22,144 nt of DNA from a virus: IMG/VR virus record IMGVR_UViG_3300008221_000037, positions 1 to 22,144 of that record, one strand, 5' to 3'. The notes beneath the pieces were generated by a model. It saw only the letters and a list, made by a program, of their open reading frames with translations. It was not told where the DNA came from and made no database searches. Of the stretch, positions 19,747 to 22,144 are shown piece by piece. Every line of letters begins with the position of its first letter. The first letter of the stretch is position 1. The position numbers and the translations under genes are program-made.

Positions 19747-21215
19747 GATTACGGATCCCCTTTTTTAGTAAACGCACTGTCGAGCCAGAGACTGAACCAC
19801 TAAAACGCAAAGAGCCATACATGGGCAAGCGTGGTTTCTCAGCTGCAGAGTTAAACCGGTTGACAAGTGGATGGGTTGGTACTCACGCGAGTAAAAACCA
19901 GCAGATTGAGCAGGGTAGTGTTTTAATTCGCCGCCGGGCACGGCAGCTTTCTAATGACAATGATTATGTGCGTCGATATCTGAGCATGGTTAAGGCTAAT
20001 GTGGTCGGCACCAACGGTATTGTGATGCAAAGCAAAATCAAAACGACCAATGGTAAGCCTGATGAGGCAGCTATCAAACTGATCGAACGGCGCTGGCGTG
20101 AATGGGTTAAGTGGGGAAACTGCACTATTGACGGGCACCTTTCATGGGTGGATGTTCAGAATATGGTCATGGAGACAGTGGCGCGTGATGGTGAAATGCT
20201 CATGCTCATGCTGCCTGATCGGGCCTCTCGCTCTCTGCGGCTGCAGCCAATAGATATAGACAGGCTCGAAACAGAGCACACAGATTATAATCGCAACATT
20301 CGCATGTCGATTGAATATAACGATCGACGTCAGCCGATTGCCTATTGGATTTTAACCAAGCATCCCGCGGATCAGCATGGCTATATCAGATCGGAGCGCA
20401 AGCGCTACCCGGCAGATATGGTTATTCATGCCTACCGGGCTGAGCATCCTGAGCAGGAGCGTGGGATCAGCTGGATGGCATCATCCATGACACGGCTGAA
20501 TATGCTGGGAGGGTTTGAAGAAGCGGCACTTGTGAATGCTCGAATCGGTGCATCTAAAATGGGATTTTTTACATCGCCTGATGGTGAGGGTTATAGCGGG
20601 GATGCCACTGTAAATGGTCAGATGATAAGTGAAGCTGAGCCGGGCCATTTCGAGCAACTGCCAGATGGGGTGGCTTTTACACCGTTTGATCCACAATACC
20701 CGTCGAATGAATTTCAACCGTTTATGAAAACCGTTTTGCGCGGCATTGCTTCAGGCCTCAACGTTAGCTACAACGGATTGGCATCAGATCTTGAGGGTGT
20801 CAACTTCAGCTCTATACGGTCGGGGGTTATTGATGAGCGCGACCAGTGGCGCAGCAATCAACGCTGGCTGATTGATAGCGTTATGCAGCGAGTGTTCTCA
20901 AAGTGGCTTGATACTGAATTACTCTTTGGTGGTTTGGGTGGTTATGACGTAAGAGACTTTGATCGGCTTAACGCCGTTACCTGGCAGCCACGGGGTTGGG
21001 CTTGGGTTGATCCTCAAAAAGATATCAACGCCTCAATCCTCGCAATTGATAACGGACTGAAAACCCGCGCAGACGTAATTGCGGAATCCGGCAAGGATAT
21101 CGATGAAGTGTTTGAGCAGCTGCAGCAAGAGCAGGAGTTGCTTGAAAAATACAAGCTTAAGCTTAAACAGGAGGGCAACTCAAATGCCGGAACCAATCCA
21201 AACGAAAAAGATTAA
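19743..21215 (+). CDS. Portal protein, lambda gpB family
   Basis: A 490-residue protein that forms the dodecameric ring through which DNA enters the head. The family pattern is clear: NDYVRRYLSMVKANVVGTNG, then QPIDIDRLETEHTDYNRNIR and AEHPEQERGISWMASSMTRL, with an acidic, Gln-rich C-terminal helix (EVFEQLQQEQELLEKYKL). The length is typical (lambda gpB 533). The start is ATGA-coupled to the gpW-like gene. The end overlaps the protease gene start (21184) by 32 bp. Confidence 0.95.
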   Translation: MRLRIPFFSKRTVEPETEPLKRKEPYMGKRGFSAAELNRLTSGWVGTHASKNQQIEQGSVLIRRRARQLSNDNDYVRRYLSMVKANVVGTNGIVMQSKIKTTNGKPDEAAIKLIERRWREWVKWGNCTIDGHLSWVDVQNMVMETVARDGEMLMLMLPDRASRSLRLQPIDIDRLETEHTDYNRNIRMSIEYNDRRQPIAYWILTKHPADQHGYIRSERKRYPADMVIHAYRAEHPEQERGISWMASSMTRLNMLGGFEEAALVNARIGASKMGFFTSPDGEGYSGDATVNGQMISEAEPGHFEQLPDGVAFTPFDPQYPSNEFQPFMKTVLRGIASGLNVSYNGLASDLEGVNFSSIRSGVIDERDQWRSNQRWLIDSVMQRVFSKWLDTELLFGGLGGYDVRDFDRLNAVTWQPRGWAWVDPQKDINASILAIDNGLKTRADVIAESGKDIDEVFEQLQQEQELLEKYKLKLKQEGNSNAGTNPNEKD

Positions 21216-22144
21216 AACAGAATTACTACAGCGACAGCTGGTATTAAAGCGCGACGAAATCGATGTTGATAATCGATTAGTGCCGCTATCCTTTTCAAGC
21301 GAAACAGTGGTGGACCGCTGGTTTGGCGGTGAGATTTTAGATCACACACCAACCTCAATCCGTCTTGGTCGGTTGCAAGAAGGTGGCGCGCTATTGGTTG
21401 AGCACGATCGAAGTGATCATGTTGGCGTCATTGAATCTGTAGAAATAGGCGCGGACCGTATTGGACGGGCAATGGTGCGCTTTGGAAAATCTGCCCGAGC
21501 CGAAGAGATATTCCAGGATGTAATTGATGGTGTTCGTAAATGGGTGTCAACCACATATCGCGTTCACTCCATGGTTCTTGAGTCTAAAAGCGATGATGGT
21601 GAAACCTATCGTGTAATGGACTGGGAGCCGGTTGAAATTTCAATTGTGAGCATTCCTGCAGACCCCAGTGTTGGTGTTGCTCGTGACGCACCCAAAGAAT
21701 ACGACACAGAGATACGCGGCATGCCGGATGTGCCGGAGCCGAAACCGGAAAATAAACCCAAATCAAAGCCCGCTGATGCGGGTTTTTCTTTATCTGGAGA
21801 TAGACAAATGCCCGAAGAAATTAAACCAAACGAAGTCGATGTTGAGCAAATTAAAAAAACGGCTCGCATCGATGAGCAAAAACGTGTCAGCGGCATTCAT
21901 GCGCTGGCTGATAAGTACAGCATGCAGGATGAAGCGCGCAACTTTGTTGAGCAAGGCCGTTCGCTGGAAGAGTTCCGCACTGCCGTACTGGATAAAATTG
22001 ATATCGCTAAGCCTGCACCGGCCACTGCCGATATCGGAATGAGTGAAAGTGAAAGCCGCCAGTTCAGCTTTATCAAGGCAATCAATGCGCTGGCCAATCC
22101 GACGGACCGTCGCGCTCAGGAGTCGGCAGCATTTGAGTTTGATG
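21184..22144 (+). CDS. Prohead protease fused to major capsid protein (partial, runs off window)
   Basis: Open to the window end (320 codons seen). Residues about 18-165 are an HK97-type prohead protease: KRDEIDVDNRLVPLSFSSET, His74 in LLVEHDRSDHVG, and VEISIVSIPADPSV with Ser153 as likely nucleophile. Residues 178-208 form a charged linker. From Met209 the sequence is helical and charged, as in a scaffold (delta) domain before a capsid domain that lies beyond the window. The start has AGGAGG nine bases upstream. A second start (Met209, 21808) has GGAG upstream. The capsid part cannot be confirmed from what is visible. Confidence 0.85.
   Translation, partial: MPEPIQTKKIKTELLQRQLVLKRDEIDVDNRLVPLSFSSETVVDRWFGGEILDHTPTSIRLGRLQEGGALLVEHDRSDHVGVIESVEIGADRIGRAMVRFGKSARAEEIFQDVIDGVRKWVSTTYRVHSMVLESKSDDGETYRVMDWEPVEISIVSIPADPSVGVARDAPKEYDTEIRGMPDVPEPKPENKPKSKPADAGFSLSGDRQMPEEIKPNEVDVEQIKKTARIDEQKRVSGIHALADKYSMQDEARNFVEQGRSLEEFRTAVLDKIDIAKPAPATADIGMSESESRQFSFIKAINALANPTDRRAQESAAFEFD
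21765..21790 (+). terminator. Terminator-like hairpin inside the protease-capsid gene
   Basis: CCCGC (21769-21773), a TGAT loop, GCGGG (21778-21782) and TTTTTCTTT. The A-rich left arm pairs with the T-run, lengthening the stem. It has every property of an intrinsic terminator but lies within an unbroken ORF, 26 bases before an internal start codon (21808). Confidence 0.65.
21796..21810 (+). promoter_or_regulatory. Internal ribosome-binding site and start codon for the capsid/scaffold part
   Basis: GGAG followed by about nine bases and ATG (21808), in frame with the protease. It could make a separate, shorter product lacking the protease, similar in principle to the nested lambda C/Nu3 genes. 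Confidence 0.5.

Overview
The window is the left end of an integrated lambda-type (siphovirus-like) prophage and the bacterial chromosome next to it. The chromosomal flank (about 1-2733) carries selO and one small putative membrane gene. It ends at what looks like the 3' end of a minus-strand tRNA gene (CCA end at 2720) followed by its own UUCG terminator. The phage begins there with a P4-type tyrosine integrase. Gene style, moderate GC and the lambda-like layout fit a gammaproteobacterium; the species cannot be read from the sequence.

Layout. 1-2733: host flank and probable attL. 2734-4201: recombination module (tandem repeats, integrase). 9426 down to 4198: one long leftward operon of about 14 small genes. 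Nearly every junction in it is an ATGA or TGATG overlap. It encodes tiny membrane peptides, zinc-knuckle proteins, a Lar-like protein, a C5 cytosine methyltransferase and, last, an AlpA-type regulator. Three of its genes (39, 38 and 54 codons) are very short and are recognised only from ribosome-binding sites and overlaps. 9605-10261: two rightward accessory genes. 10258-11207: immunity region with a LexA/CI-type repressor and a YdaS/Cro-like protein, back to back. 11353-15630: rightward early region with a LuxR-type HTH protein, small genes, a replication initiator containing six iterons (a lambda-like origin), loader-like proteins and a Q-like late regulator. 15700-22144: terminator, holin, a conserved phage protein, terminase small and large subunits, a gpW-like joiner, portal, and a prohead protease fused to capsid that runs off the end.

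Regulation is unusually readable. A 15-bp operator (AAGTA-N5-TACTT type) occurs three times between repressor and cro, and twice 1.4 kb away at the leftward operon promoter. One repressor therefore probably silences both directions, as OL/OR do in lambda. The repressor and cro start codons lie at the predicted transcription starts, so both mRNAs may be leaderless.

The most interesting element is 7087-7646. It is the only real gap in the otherwise gap-free leftward operon. It has no convincing ORF but contains long perfect inverted repeats (a 21-bp helix with one bulge, a 13-bp helix extendable to 18, and several 5-7 bp hairpins). It looks like a large structured non-coding RNA of about 0.55 kb, comparable in size and phage setting to the ornate phage RNAs such as ROOL and GOLLD. 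I could not match it to any known class.
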